DNA of 64,000 nt, from contig NC_017542.1 in assembly GCF_000237325.1 (NCBI RefSeq), forward strand, positions 4,002,501 to 4,066,500, read 5' to 3'. Shown here one piece after another: positions 29,848 through 38,794 of this stretch. The position numbers were made by a program, and so were the translations under genes. The notes below the pieces were generated by a model. That model was given only the letters and a program-made list of their open reading frames with translations, was not told the DNA's origin and made no database searches. Position 1 is the first letter of the stretch; every line of letters begins with the position of its first letter. Source of the DNA: Paenibacillus polymyxa M1 (GTDB lineage: Bacteria; Bacillota; Bacilli; Paenibacillales; Paenibacillaceae).

Positions 29848-30840
29848 CTAGAATAAGGCATATTCGTCGTTCAGCTTGCGGATGATATAGTTCACGGTCA
29901 TGATCAGTACAAATCCGAACAAGGATTGGTACACGCCTGCCGCCGAAGCCATACCCACATCAAAAGTCACTTTCAAGGAACGATACACATAAGTGTCCAA
30001 AATATCTGTCGTGTTGTACAGCACTCCGTTATTACCAATTAACTGATAGAATAGATCAAATTGTCCTTTCATAATACTACCCAGCGCAAATAACAGCAGC
30101 ACAACGAATGTTGACTTGAGCATAGGAACGGTAATGTACCAGATTCGTTGAAAAATGTTAGCTCCGTCTATTTTAGCTGCCTCATAATATTCGTCACTGA
30201 TCCCTGTAATCGCTGCTAGGTAGATTACCATACTGTAGCCGAGATTTTTCCACAAATAGAACAGGATAATCAAGAAAATCCACACCCATGGTTTGTTATA
30301 CACATCCACGCGTTCACCGCCGAATTGCAGCAGCAGCGTGTTCAGAAAACCATTATCATAATTAAATATGTTATACACGATGACACTTAGAATAACGAAG
30401 GAAACAAAATATGGCAGAAACATCACAGATTGAGTGATCTTTTTAAAGTAGCGACCTCGCAACTCATTCAGTAAAATGGCAAGGACAATCGCTAACACGT
30501 TGCCGAGTAAGATAAAAGCCGCGTTGTATCCAACCGTATTCAATGTCAATTTTGTCAGCGTGCCGGATTGCCATAGAAAGCGAAAATTCTGGAGTCCGAC
30601 GAACTGGGCCTCAAAAAGGCTGGTATTGAAGTCGAACTGGGTAAATGCATAATAGATGCCGACCATAGGAATGTACGAATTTATGAAGAAAAAGATTAAA
30701 GTGGGCAACAACATCAGAAATAATACTCGATTGCGGATCAGTTCATAGAAGAAACCGTGTTTCCTACCTGTTCCCAGCCTACCGTTCAAGCGGGAATCCG
30801 TCGTAAGCATTGCAGAATTTTTGGGCATAGGCTGATTCAA
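29848..30840 (-). CDS. Carbohydrate ABC transporter permease (LplB type)
   Basis: A 330-aa permease with an N-terminal cytoplasmic extension, six transmembrane helices and an EAA loop (YYEAAKIDGANIFQRIWYITVP). This LplB-YtcP-LipO arrangement in Paenibacillus is often linked to plant-polysaccharide use. The likely start is TTG at 30840, 9 nt after GGGGGAG; the next ATG is 12 nt downstream and lies too far from the site. It is the first gene of the operon, with a cre site about 75 bp upstream. Confidence 0.92.
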   Translation of the reverse strand: MNQPMPKNSAMLTTDSRLNGRLGTGRKHGFFYELIRNRVLFLMLLPTLIFFFINSYIPMVGIYYAFTQFDFNTSLFEAQFVGLQNFRFLWQSGTLTKLTLNTVGYNAAFILLGNVLAIVLAILLNELRGRYFKKITQSVMFLPYFVSFVILSVIVYNIFNYDNGFLNTLLLQFGGERVDVYNKPWVWIFLIILFYLWKNLGYSMVIYLAAITGISDEYYEAAKIDGANIFQRIWYITVPMLKSTFVVLLLFALGSIMKGQFDLFYQLIGNNGVLYNTTDILDTYVYRSLKVTFDVGMASAAGVYQSLFGFVLIMTVNYIIRKLNDEYALF

Positions 30841-30913
30841 TGTGAGTCACTCCCCCTCTATATACATTACCGACTGCAAGGTTTGTAACTTCGCCGCCGT
30901 ATAACTATATATT

Positions 30914-30928
30914 ATGTAAGCGCATTCA
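30914..30928. promoter_or_regulatory. Cre (CcpA) site before ABC operon
   Basis: ATGTAAGCGCATTCA fits the consensus WTGNAANCGNWWNCW at every position. It overlaps the presumed promoter region of the permease operon. CcpA repression by preferred sugars is inferred. Confidence 0.7.
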
Positions 30929-31072
30929 AAACGAAAAGTGAATCCTCTCATGCTTCATGAACAAAGGAGTGTCTAGAGGAGTGAACAATTCGGATATTTG
31001 TGAAGTTTTGTGTAATATGAGGCGCCTGATCGACGCCTTAAGCTAATATAAAGCACATTTGGACAATCTGCT

Positions 31073-31849
31073 CTATTCCTTTTGTCCACCCTGAAAAGTG
31101 GTTTCATCTTGTTTCACATGAAATCCAATTTTCTTGGCCTGCTCCAGCAACTCAGCAGCATTATCCTGCGGCTTATATCCGATTCGTTTTTCCAAGTAGC
31201 CAATATCATAATAATTATCCGTATTGGCTGATGTCCCATACAAATTAAGATAATTCATCTCTGAGGGGGCCTCGATACAGCAGACGGTCAGATGGATCAT
31301 ATCGCGCTCAGAGATCCAAATATGAGCAGCGCGCTCCGAATGCGGTCGATCATCCCCAGGAAAATTACCGATGCGGATATTCATTGAAGATATTTTGCCC
31401 TGATCGGCATATAGCCGTCCTAGCAGTTCAATGTAGCACTTACTCAATCCATAAAAACTATCTGGTCGGTAGGGATCTTCTACATCTATGGTTTCGCCTA
31501 CTCTATAAAACCCCGTGGCATGATTGGAACTGGCAAAAATAATGCGTTTTACCCCATTTTTAACCGCAGCTTCATACAGCTTATAAGCTCCGCTTACATT
31601 GCCAGACAGCACTTTGCCGAGAAAGTCCCCTTCATCCTTAATCCATGCAAAATGTAGTACCGTATCCACTCCGTGTGTAAGCTCAGCCAATCTTGCAGCA
31701 TCATGTATATCCAGTTCGACAATCCCTGCTTCTTCATCCCTCCTTACATCTGCGGCGGTTATTTTATATCTTCCTTCCGCTTTTAGCCCTTCATAGAGTA
31801 CTTTCCCAATTGTGCCCGCCGCTCCTGTAATCAACAATTTCCGTGCCAT
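31073..31849 (-). CDS. NAD-dependent epimerase/uronate dehydrogenase-like SDR
   Basis: A 258-aa extended short-chain dehydrogenase. The Rossmann motif is TGAAGTIGK, the active site is Tyr-x3-Lys in FYGLSKCYIE, and the segment FASSNHATGFYR is typical of hexuronate dehydrogenases that oxidise galacturonate or glucuronate to aldaro-lactone. Uronate oxidation would suit the neighbouring plant-polysaccharide transporter, but the substrate is inferred. The start is the ATG at 31849 after GGGAG. It is transcribed away from the ABC operon promoter on the same strand and has its own leader. Confidence 0.8.
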   Translation of the reverse strand: MARKLLITGAAGTIGKVLYEGLKAEGRYKITAADVRRDEEAGIVELDIHDAARLAELTHGVDTVLHFAWIKDEGDFLGKVLSGNVSGAYKLYEAAVKNGVKRIIFASSNHATGFYRVGETIDVEDPYRPDSFYGLSKCYIELLGRLYADQGKISSMNIRIGNFPGDDRPHSERAAHIWISERDMIHLTVCCIEAPSEMNYLNLYGTSANTDNYYDIGYLEKRIGYKPQDNAAELLEQAKKIGFHVKQDETTFQGGQKE

Positions 31850-31955
31850 CGTCCGCATCTCCCTTCTTCTTTGACAGTGTGCCGTCATCCATAGCTTAAC
31901 CAACTACCTAGAGAGGGAACCTTGTTACTATCATTCACTGCATTCTGTTACCTAT

Positions 31956-31990
31956 AAAAAAGGACCCTGCTACCTGAGCAGAGTCCTTAC
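31956..31990 (-). terminator. Terminator of EamA gene
   Basis: On the minus strand AAGGACTCTGCT pairs with AGCAGGGTCCTT, followed by six T. Confidence 0.85.
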
Positions 31991-32016
31991 TTGTTGCTTT
32001 TTTTAAGATATTAATT

Positions 32017-32904
32017 TCAAGCTTGCCGTACTACCCTCACTCTGCGATTAACCAGATAAATGCTAAAGCCGATTAATACCAGACCGATTAGCAGAAAAGC
32101 CGTAATCGATTCGTGAAGCAGCATAGAACTGACAAATACTGAAATCACAGGCACCAAAAACGTATAGGAAGCGACCTTACTGGCATCCCCCGAATTGACC
32201 AACGTGAAATACAGCAGCCAGGATAGTGAAATTCCCAGCACAGTTCCGAATACCAGCCCTGACACATACGGAACATTCCACACGATGTCCGACCAGCTTT
32301 CCGTAACCGATCCAGCTCCTGTTAACACGATGCCTCCAAGTGTACATTGAAATGCGACCAGCCACAACGAATCCACACGCTGGTTGACCTTTTTCACATA
32401 TACGGTTCCCAATGCCCAGCTCACTGCTGTAATAATGGCGATAATTACACCTGCGATAGCCACATGTCCTGAAAACCCTCCGACACTGACAGCTGCCACA
32501 CCTAGAAAGCCAATGATCAATCCAATCACCTTGAGTTTGGACATTGATTCTCCCAGCCACATCCATGCAAAAATGCCGACTAGCACCGGCTGAAGATATA
32601 CCAGCACAGAGAACAAGCCAGATGGAACATACATAAGCCCTACTGTTTGCAAACCATAAAACAGGACTACGTTAAAAATACCTGAAATAGCATACACTCG
32701 CCAATTTTCTTTCCAGCGAATACGATTCCATCTCGGTGCTAAAATCGCTCCCAATAGCAGACCACCCAACAGTGTGCGTAGCCCTGCAAACAAAAGGGGC
32801 GGCGTGTATTCCAGTGCAACTTTATAGATGGGCCAAGAAATGCCCCACAATACAACCAGTAGCGCGATCATCATTATCCGCTTGGCTGTCGTTAACTCTC
32901 CCAT
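32017..32904 (-). CDS. EamA/DMT-family transporter
   Basis: A 295-aa inner-membrane protein with ten predicted transmembrane helices in two EamA repeats (about residues 8-140 and 150-288), the drug/metabolite transporter layout used by amino-acid and metabolite exporters. Signatures are WGISWPIYKVALEY near the N-terminus and GYLQP-like VYLQPVLVGIFAWM in the first repeat. The substrate is unknown. It is a single gene between terminators and divergent from ydcF. Confidence 0.9.
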   Translation of the reverse strand: MGELTTAKRIMMIALLVVLWGISWPIYKVALEYTPPLLFAGLRTLLGGLLLGAILAPRWNRIRWKENWRVYAISGIFNVVLFYGLQTVGLMYVPSGLFSVLVYLQPVLVGIFAWMWLGESMSKLKVIGLIIGFLGVAAVSVGGFSGHVAIAGVIIAIITAVSWALGTVYVKKVNQRVDSLWLVAFQCTLGGIVLTGAGSVTESWSDIVWNVPYVSGLVFGTVLGISLSWLLYFTLVNSGDASKVASYTFLVPVISVFVSSMLLHESITAFLLIGLVLIGFSIYLVNRRVRVVRQA

Positions 32905-33051
32905 GATGCTCTCGCTCCTCTATGAAAAAAATCACTAGATTTTATATATTACGCCTACAAGACAACTTTATCAACAGAGGAATCCAGTCAATTGCCTATG
33001 TTACAATGTATCCAATAGATAGAACTTATAAGGTTAGGAGGTTATCAGCAC

Positions 33052-33801
33052 TTGATTTATTTCATCAAATTTCTATACAGCTTCGTGCTTCCTCCCGGTT
33101 TGTTTATCCTCGTGATGGCAGGGCTTGTAATCTGGCTATGGAAACGGGCGCGTAAACCTGCGATTGTACTGCTCCTTGTCACATTGCTGCTGTATATTTC
33201 ATCGACCAATTTGGCTGGAGATGTGTTAATTCGTAGCCTAGAAAAGCAGTACCCACAGCCCCTTACTGTTCAAGGGAATGTTATTGTCGTACTTGGGGGC
33301 GGAGCTACAGAGGGAACTCCCGACATCAATGGACAAGGTAATCTGCTAGGGTCTGCGGCCAACCGACTGCTCACTGCAGCTAGACTTCATGAAGCAACAG
33401 GTTTACCTATCCTTTTTTCCGGTGGACAAGTGTTTGGAGACAGTGGTAATGAAGCGAATATTGCGCAGAGGCAGCTATTAGGACTCGGTATTCCGGCAAA
33501 GGATATCTTCATCGAAAATCGTTCCTTGAATACACAGCAAAATGCCGTATATACCTCCAAAATCCTAAAACAGCACCAGCTCACAAAACCTATTCTGGTG
33601 ACCTCCGCATTCCATATGCCACGTGCTGCACTGGAATTTCAGCGCGCAGGTATGCAAACGACAGCTTATCCAACCGACTATCTGGCAAGTGAAAAATTGT
33701 CACTGTATGCTGCCAAGCTCTCACCGTCTGCTGGGGCCATATCTACAACCGGGACAGCCCTCAAAGAATATTTAGGAATTTTGGCATTAAAGCTTAAATA
33801 A
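33052..33801 (+). CDS. YdcF-like DUF218 membrane protein
   Basis: A 249-aa protein with two N-terminal transmembrane segments (about residues 2-22 and 30-50) and a DUF218 domain: VIVVLGGGATEG, ANRLLTAARLH, LFSGGQ, NTQQNAVYT and SAFHMPRAALEFQRAGM. The family includes E. coli YdcF, SanA and ElyC, which act in envelope metabolism, possibly on undecaprenyl phosphate. The start is TTG at 33052, 10 nt after AGGAGG. Confidence 0.88.
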   Translation: MIYFIKFLYSFVLPPGLFILVMAGLVIWLWKRARKPAIVLLLVTLLLYISSTNLAGDVLIRSLEKQYPQPLTVQGNVIVVLGGGATEGTPDINGQGNLLGSAANRLLTAARLHEATGLPILFSGGQVFGDSGNEANIAQRQLLGLGIPAKDIFIENRSLNTQQNAVYTSKILKQHQLTKPILVTSAFHMPRAALEFQRAGMQTTAYPTDYLASEKLSLYAAKLSPSAGAISTTGTALKEYLGILALKLK

Positions 33802-33837
33802 TGTTGATACACAGGTGTAAAACGGACACAGCACAAA

Positions 33838-33888
33838 CAAGCGTCTTGCGCCCACAGTTTATAAGCTAGTAAGCGATCAAGACGCTTG
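33838..33888 (+). terminator. Inverted repeat after ydcF
   Basis: CAAGCGTCTTG and its perfect complement are separated by 29 nt. There is no clear T run, so it may be a terminator or only an mRNA-end structure shared by two convergent genes. Confidence 0.45.
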
Positions 33889-33905
33889 ATCTACCATTAC
33901 ATATT

Positions 33906-34367
33906 CTAATGCAAGAAAATTTCCGATATTTGTTCTTCTGAAATAACTTTAAAGCCTTCCCTTTTTAACAAAGCCGAGGTTACCCCGTTGCCTGCGATTT
34001 TACGGTTTTCGAATGCCCCATTATAGATCGCTGCCGACCCACAGGATGGACTATTTTCTTTTAAAACAATAAGTGACGCGTTAACCTCTCTGGCTATATG
34101 CAGAGCTTCGTACGCACCTCTAATGTACATATCACTGACATCATTGCCTGAAAACTCGATCACCTTAGCTGTGCCACTCAGCACATCCTCCCCTGTCCCT
34201 CCAACAATCTCAGCAGGCTCTCTCGGCGTCATAAAGCCCCCAAGTAGCTCAGGGCAGATCGTCATTGCCTTTTTTTCCTCTACCAACTTCTGAATATGTA
34301 CATCCAGGCTATCCGTCCCGTTATATCGCACCTTCATGCCTGCCAAACATGAACTTACCAGAATCAT
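33906..34367 (-). CDS. DUF523/TudS-like Fe-S protein
   Basis: A 153-aa DUF523 protein. The three conserved cysteines are in VSSCLAG (residue 7), TICPELLGG (about 49) and NSPSCGS (about 108), the set that binds the [4Fe-4S] cluster in TudS-type thiouracil desulfurases. Desulfuration of thiolated nucleobases is therefore possible, although many DUF523 proteins are untested. The start ATG has a GAGGTGA site. It is convergent with ydcF. Confidence 0.85.
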   Translation of the reverse strand: MILVSSCLAGMKVRYNGTDSLDVHIQKLVEEKKAMTICPELLGGFMTPREPAEIVGGTGEDVLSGTAKVIEFSGNDVSDMYIRGAYEALHIAREVNASLIVLKENSPSCGSAAIYNGAFENRKIAGNGVTSALLKREGFKVISEEQISEIFLH

Positions 34368-34754
34368 TAGTTCACCTCATATCCATTGCTTTCATATTAA
34401 GTAATTAAAGTATAAACAAATTTTCTCAAAGAGTCATCGTGCGAAAATTTAGACTTGCTGTTCTCTCTCTAACGGTTGTTGCTTCTGCGGGCATCCAATA
34501 AACCAAGTGAAATCTTTCCTTAGATAAGGATGTCGTGCAATTGATGACACACTCATGATCCTGCATATTGATAATGCTCCTGACGTTTTGAATTATGTAT
34601 TAATGCTGCTCAAGAAAGATATCCGGCAATTTGTTACGAAGCAGTTTTCGGAGTACAGGCACGGATGGGCACCTGCCTACATACAATAAACAGACCGCAA
34701 GCCTGGTAAGTAACAAAGGTCGTAAGTTTGCAACTACCTCAGGAGGTGTCATCC
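34368..34754 (+). promoter_or_regulatory. Region upstream of sigK with sigma-E/sigma-K-like promoter
   Basis: A non-coding stretch of about 390 bp. CATACAATA at 34680-34688 fits the -10 of sigma-E (CATACANT) and sigma-K (CATANNNTA), with an AC at 34661-34662 at a sigma-K-like distance of 17 bp. In Bacillus sigK is read from sigma-E and then from sigma-K itself. A 44-codon frame (34555-34689) has no ribosome site and is not called. Confidence 0.45.
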
Positions 34755-35456
34755 GTGCCCGGACTATTTAGTGCTATCGCTCTGTTCATCAAGGAATTGA
34801 CGCTACTCGTTTCCTACGTGAAAAACAACGCCTTTCCGCAGCCATTGACTGAGAAAGAGGAAGCTCGACACCTAAAGCTGTTTGCCGAAGGCAACGCACA
34901 TTCCCGTAACACACTTATTGAACATAACCTAAGGCTGGTGGCCCATATTGTGAAAAAATTTGACAACACCGGCGAAGATTTGGAGGATCTTATATCCATC
35001 GGCACCATTGGACTGATCAAAGCTATTGAAAGCTTTCAGACCGGAAAAGGAACAAAACTGGCAACATTTGCAGCCCGTTGTATAGAAAATGAGATCCTGA
35101 TGCATTTAAGATCCCTGAAAAAAACACGTAAAGACGTATCTCTCCACGATCCTATTGGGACTGACAAGGAAGGTAACGAGATTACTTTAATTGATATCCT
35201 CGGTTCCGAGGCGGACGATATTGTAGATAAGGTACAGCTCAAAATCGAGAAGAGCAAAATCTATCGCAATCTGGATATTTTAGATGAACGTGAAAAAGAA
35301 GTGGTAATTGGCCGATTCGGCCTGGAAGCCGGAGGAGAAGAACGAACACAGCGGGAAATTGCACGAGAACTGGGAATTTCTCGCTCGTATGTATCACGAA
35401 TTGAAAAGCGTGCGTTGATGAAGTTATACCATGAATTTTACAAGCAGAAGGGATAA
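34755..35456 (+). CDS. sigK: Mother-cell sporulation sigma factor SigK (pro-sigma-K)
   Basis: A 233-aa sigma-70 family protein for late mother-cell gene expression. The N-terminus [20 protein letters not shown] carries the pro-sequence that SpoIVFB removes. Region 2 has [12 protein letters not shown] and [15 protein letters not shown], and region 4 has [21 protein letters not shown]. The start is GTG at 34755, 8 nt after AGGAGG; an in-frame TTG nine codons earlier lies before that site and is rejected. The gene is continuous: no skin-like element splits it, unlike B. subtilis 168. Confidence 0.96.
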   Translation: MPGLFSAIALFIKELTLLVSYVKNNAFPQPLTEKEEARHLKLFAEGNAHSRNTLIEHNLRLVAHIVKKFDNTGEDLEDLISIGTIGLIKAIESFQTGKGTKLATFAARCIENEILMHLRSLKKTRKDVSLHDPIGTDKEGNEITLIDILGSEADDIVDKVQLKIEKSKIYRNLDILDEREKEVVIGRFGLEAGGEERTQREIARELGISRSYVSRIEKRALMKLYHEFYKQKG

Positions 35457-35496
35457 TGAATAAACAGATACCTACCTAGAACTTTTGACTATTTGG

Positions 35497-35519
35497 AGGC
35501 CCTATACAGGGCCTTTTTT
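35497..35519 (+). terminator. Terminator of sigK
   Basis: AGGCCCT-ATAC-AGGGCCT hairpin followed by five T. Confidence 0.9.
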
Positions 35520-35564
35520 CATGATTTGAATTTCAATTTGTTTTCCTTTTTTCTTAAATAAGTA

Positions 35565-35936
35565 CTAACTTTTTTCTAAATATGACAATGGAAGTGGGGA
35601 ATAGACTAACGTATCTCCATCCTCATCTCGTTTTAAAATAATAGCGAACTCAGCACCATTACTCTCATCGCCTCTTGGCAACGGGAAGATCATAGCGGGA
35701 CAACGCAACTCATAATTATGAGGAAATTCTTTTTGAAAATCCTTTAAAGCATAATTCAGAATTGCATCTATTTTATCGGTAAGCACATGAAATCCACCTA
35801 TTACAAAATCATTGGACTCTTGGGAAGCGGTATACTTCTCAAATAACTGGGTCTTGTATTCCTCAACAGTGCTAAAACAAACTTCCCAATCCAAAGGGAA
35901 TACGCCATTTGCCAAATAATAAGTGTATATTTTCAT
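35565..35936 (-). CDS. Hypothetical protein
   Basis: A 123-aa soluble, acidic protein of unknown function, without signal peptide or transmembrane segment. It has a mixed alpha/beta pattern with MKIYTYYLANGVFPLDWEVCF at the start and FAIILKRDEDGDTLVYSPL at the end. The RBS AAGGAG lies 12 nt from the ATG. It looks like a small DUF-type or immunity-like protein, but I recognise no family. Confidence 0.6.
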   Translation of the reverse strand: MKIYTYYLANGVFPLDWEVCFSTVEEYKTQLFEKYTASQESNDFVIGGFHVLTDKIDAILNYALKDFQKEFPHNYELRCPAMIFPLPRGDESNGAEFAIILKRDEDGDTLVYSPLPLSYLEKS

Positions 35937-36285
35937 ATTCTATACATTCTCCTTCTCGCACCTAAAATAGTTATTTATATTGTTTCTCTCAATCTTTTTC
36001 GATATAAATTAGCCTAGCCTTTAGAATGAGCTTGTTAAAGACCCGAAAATAGCACCCTTTTCTTATTTCCTCCTATATCGTTTGAATTTTTAATTACGTA
36101 GGTTCTTATCCCGTCCATTGCTAGTATAGTTCATGAAATAACTAGTTGCTATTATAATGCTTGGCCACTCATTTATGATTATGCCTTTTTTAATTAAGGA
36201 ATACATTCATTGAGAGTTTCATATAGATCATATACAACAACATATTTAGCAAATTAGAAATAATAACTAAGGGAGGCAGTTCAAC
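35937..36285. other. AT-rich intergenic region
   Basis: About 350 bp without a gene, very AT-rich. It must hold the divergent promoters of the flanking genes, but no element stands out clearly. Confidence 0.4.
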
Positions 36286-36796
36286 ATGACAAAATTCAGT
36301 CAAAATCCAGATAGTTATTCGTTTTCCATGGAACCTGTCGTTATAGCTGAAGATAAAGTTTCAACGAATGGAGATACCAAAAATACTTTTCCGAAAAATG
36401 TTTTGATCGATAATAATCTCTATTGGAAGAGCAGCTTAAGTGGTAAAGGTGGGGAAATCATCTTCAAATTAGATACGGGAAAAACGATCAAATGATATCA
36501 TCTTAGCCCAGCCACCTTCTCGCGCTTTTATACTTTCGTTTTCGTTTCATGGCTCGAGTGACGGAGAAAACTAGTATAGGTTAGGACAAGTCGAGGCTGT
36601 ACCAAGCACTGCAAAAATAACCTATCAGTTTAGTAATGAAATTCCTTTTTCATATTATAAAATAGCTGTACTTTCCTCTGGATTGAATAATACAACCACC
36701 TATTATGGTATCCGATACATTCAACTAAGAACCGCGCTAAACAATGGCGTTCCTGCCTACAGAGCGTCCAATATAAATCCAGCTATTGCGGAATAA
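36286..36796 (+). pseudogene. Decayed discoidin-like (F5/8 type C) protein gene
   Basis: The first 69 codons (start ATG after AAGGGAGG) end at a TGA at 36493. Shifting one base there gives a continuing frame through LAQPPSRAFILSFSFHGSSD, then a TAG at 36572-36574 where GEN*YRLGQ suggests a Trp codon (TGG to TAG), then QVEAVPSTAKITYQFSNE to TAA at 36794. The pieces join into one protein of about 169 aa with no signal peptide; GGEIIFKLDTGKTIK and SSDGEN resemble F5/8 (discoidin) jelly-roll domains. It therefore carries one frameshift and one nonsense mutation. It lies directly beside the transposon target site. Confidence 0.7.
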
Positions 36797-36832
36797 GGCC
36801 AGTACAAAATACAAAAAAGGGGGCTGGACAAC

Positions 36833-36837
36833 GCCCC
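36833..36837. repeat. Target-site duplication, left copy
   Basis: GCCCC immediately outside the left end of the Tn7-like element, identical to 44861-44865. Five base pairs is the Tn7-family duplication length. Confidence 0.8.
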
Positions 36838-36962
36838 TATGAGTAATGGCTATACTTGAGACAAAAGTTATTCTTACATTCCTAAAATTTCTAGTTATAA
36901 GTGATACTTTCTTGCTTTATAACTGAGACTTTTTACGTTTTTTTGGATTATAACTGAGACTT
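36838..36962 (+). repeat. Left end of the Tn7-like element
   Basis: Terminal repeat plus GAGAC-core repeats ending at 36862, 36929 and 36960, with a degenerate copy near 36893-36907. Two inner copies read TATAACTGAGACTT. Confidence 0.7.
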
Positions 36963-37033
36963 ATCCTCCAACAATAACATAATCACACCCTAATATGATC
37001 ACTCGTCATTCTATAACTGTGAAGAGAAATGAG

Positions 37034-37187
37034 AACCAGTAGATTCCTTTTAGCTACTGGTGTTCTACCTGAACCGCAACAGCGACACAACATCCGTTTG
37101 AGTAAACTGTAGGCGATCTGCCCGGCTAAAAAAGTCTCAGACATATACCAATAGCCAAATTCGTCTCATGTATTACCGTAACTCATG
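37034..37187 (-). repeat. Second right-end-like sequence inside the element
   Basis: Contains an AACCAGTAG/CTACTGGT hairpin and GTCTCA cores at 37134 and 37163, and finishes GTATTACCGTAACTCATG, 20 of 25 bases like the true right end at 44860. With the left end it delimits a 350-bp mini-unit. No GCCCC follows it. Confidence 0.6.
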
Positions 37188-38005
37188 CCTGTGTCAATAT
37201 GCCGGAAGTGTATTCAATAAGATATCCTTTTTCACGAGCATATTTGATTGTGTTTCTAATCCGACGCTGAAACTCCATTGGTGATTTAACCTTTCCGATA
37301 TGAATTTCTATCGTATTATCCCACCGAAAATAGCTGTAAATGTTCGTCCCTTTACCAGGAACTCGTAGCCACCAGACTATTCGTATTAAAGCTAAGCAAT
37401 CCAAGAAGAATGCCATAAAATGTCGATTGACAACCATGAAACCGGTGCATGACCTAAATACAAGAATAATCCAACGAGAAAACTAAATATAAAACTTATG
37501 CAAACAGTTTCAAGCGAACGCCCTTGATAAAGCCTGAAGCAAAATTTGAATCTCTTAAACATTTCATCCCACCAATCCTTAAATCTCTGCAGTTGTCTCC
37601 ATGCCGTGGATTTTCCACCATTTGATCACAGTAACCGCTGACTCCCCAAGATCCTGTAAGTCAGTAACGTGTACAGCATGACAACATTCAAGCTTTTACC
37701 CGGACTAGATGCCCCTCATGGATCGAAATCCATTCGTACCGAGAGGAGTGAATTCTAATCGGGCTATCTTTCTCAAATGATCACTCGTATCTCCCTGGTA
37801 TCCAGCCGCCCCCCAAATTTAACCTCCATGTAGCTACCCGCTTGGATCGGCTTACCGGCAACAAAATGCCGCAGGCCATTGCTGCTGCCTTTGTGTCCAA
37901 GTGTAATCAGATCTTCAATCATTCCATCTTTTTTCGGCTGCGGAGTCATCGGGTCCTTCTCCCCAACCCACTTCCTGACTTTCAGTTACAGCCCAGGGAT
38001 CGGTT
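37188..38005. other. Degenerate interior of the element, no intact gene
   Basis: An 84-codon minus-strand frame (37437-37183) runs into the internal end repeat, and a second minus-strand fragment near 37610-37710 ends KWWKIHGMETTAEI. Neither has a recognisable family, and upstream codons are interrupted by stops. I read this as eroded transposon or cargo remains rather than functional genes. Confidence 0.4.
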
Positions 38006-38439
38006 CTATCCAATCCGCATCCTAATAATATGTTCCGGTGTGATTCCGAAGTTATCCGCTGTAAATAGTATTCTAAGCTGACTAAAAGAGGGCACTGTCA
38101 CAATTTCCTCTCCTACTTCGGGGTACCGTCGTAAGATTAAATCGGACCACACTTCAGATACAAATTCATCGTTGCTTTTCAATTCAAATCGTGGCAGATG
38201 ACTAATAAACTCGGATCGCTTTTTGCCAACTGCCTCTGCATCTTCTTGCTTCCGGGATGCGTAAGGGTAGAGCAGATACATACCAAAATGATATAGATGA
38301 ATATCTATCTTATTGTCCATGAGCTCGTCCACCAGGTACTTGAGCATTATGAGACGGTCAGGTTTCTTTTCGGCATTCAAAAAGATATCATATCTGTGTC
38401 TCAGGTTTCGAAAGAATCTTTCCAGGTATTGGTATACAT
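38006..38439 (-). pseudogene. Unknown protein gene, probably frameshifted near its start
   Basis: An open frame of 124 codons from a TTG at 38380 encodes a soluble protein with helices such as PDRLIMLKYLVDELMDNK and ends in FGITPEHIIRMRIG. A well-spaced site (AAGGGGG) precedes an ATG at 38439, but that frame stops after 12 codons. A one-base shift near 38405 would join it to the long frame, giving ...SFRNLRHRYDIFLNAEK. It is therefore either a broken gene or one using the weak internal TTG. I recognise no family. Confidence 0.45.
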
Positions 38440-38464
38440 ATAAAAAATCCCCCTTTTCAAGTCC

Positions 38465-38668
38465 TCAAGTATTGGCATACATATCGACCTGCGCCCGGCT
38501 GCAGGCTGGCCACTTCCCCAATCGATCAAAAACCTTAATTTCAAATCCCGATTCATTTCTCCATACTTCAAACCGGATGTTCTCCTCTACCGCCGGCCCT
38601 CCAATTGTAACTTGATCTCCTATCAGCATACCTTCAAGATTAGCTTTTCGACTTAGGCTTAGTTTCAT
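38465..38668 (-). CDS. Small hypothetical protein
   Basis: A 67-aa frame starting at the ATG at 38668, 9 nt after AAGG; codons upstream of that are optional. It has no signal peptide and seems to form beta strands (MLIGDQVTIGGPAVEEN, IRFEVWRNESGFEIKVF). It ends MYANT, and the DNA of that end (ATGTATGCCAATACTTG) recurs with few changes at the start of the next gene. It is upstream of and in the same frame as the 38006-38439 gene, so a single interrupted gene is an alternative. Function unknown. Confidence 0.45.
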   Translation of the reverse strand: MKLSLSRKANLEGMLIGDQVTIGGPAVEENIRFEVWRNESGFEIKVFDRLGKWPACSRAQVDMYANT

Positions 38669-38794
38669 AAAACTCATCCTTTCCTTATTAATTAAGTCCA
38701 ACTGATCGACTCCACAGCCCGTAGCAGTTATTCAATCAATCTTTACTTGTTGCAGGTGTAAGGCTTTTGCCGAAGCCCAACCGCCGATGACAAA

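Noticed and set aside
32922..33155. Plus-strand frame overlapping the ydcF start
   Set aside because: It lies in another frame from ydcF, has no site, and ydcF has AGGAGG and a full family match.
34555..34689. Small frame of 44 codons before sigK
   Set aside because: No ribosome site, and its end coincides with the sigK promoter; kept only as part of the upstream region.
37842..38081. Plus-strand frame in the transposon interior
   Set aside because: No ribosome site, Pro/Arg-rich shadow, overlaps the end of a minus-strand frame.
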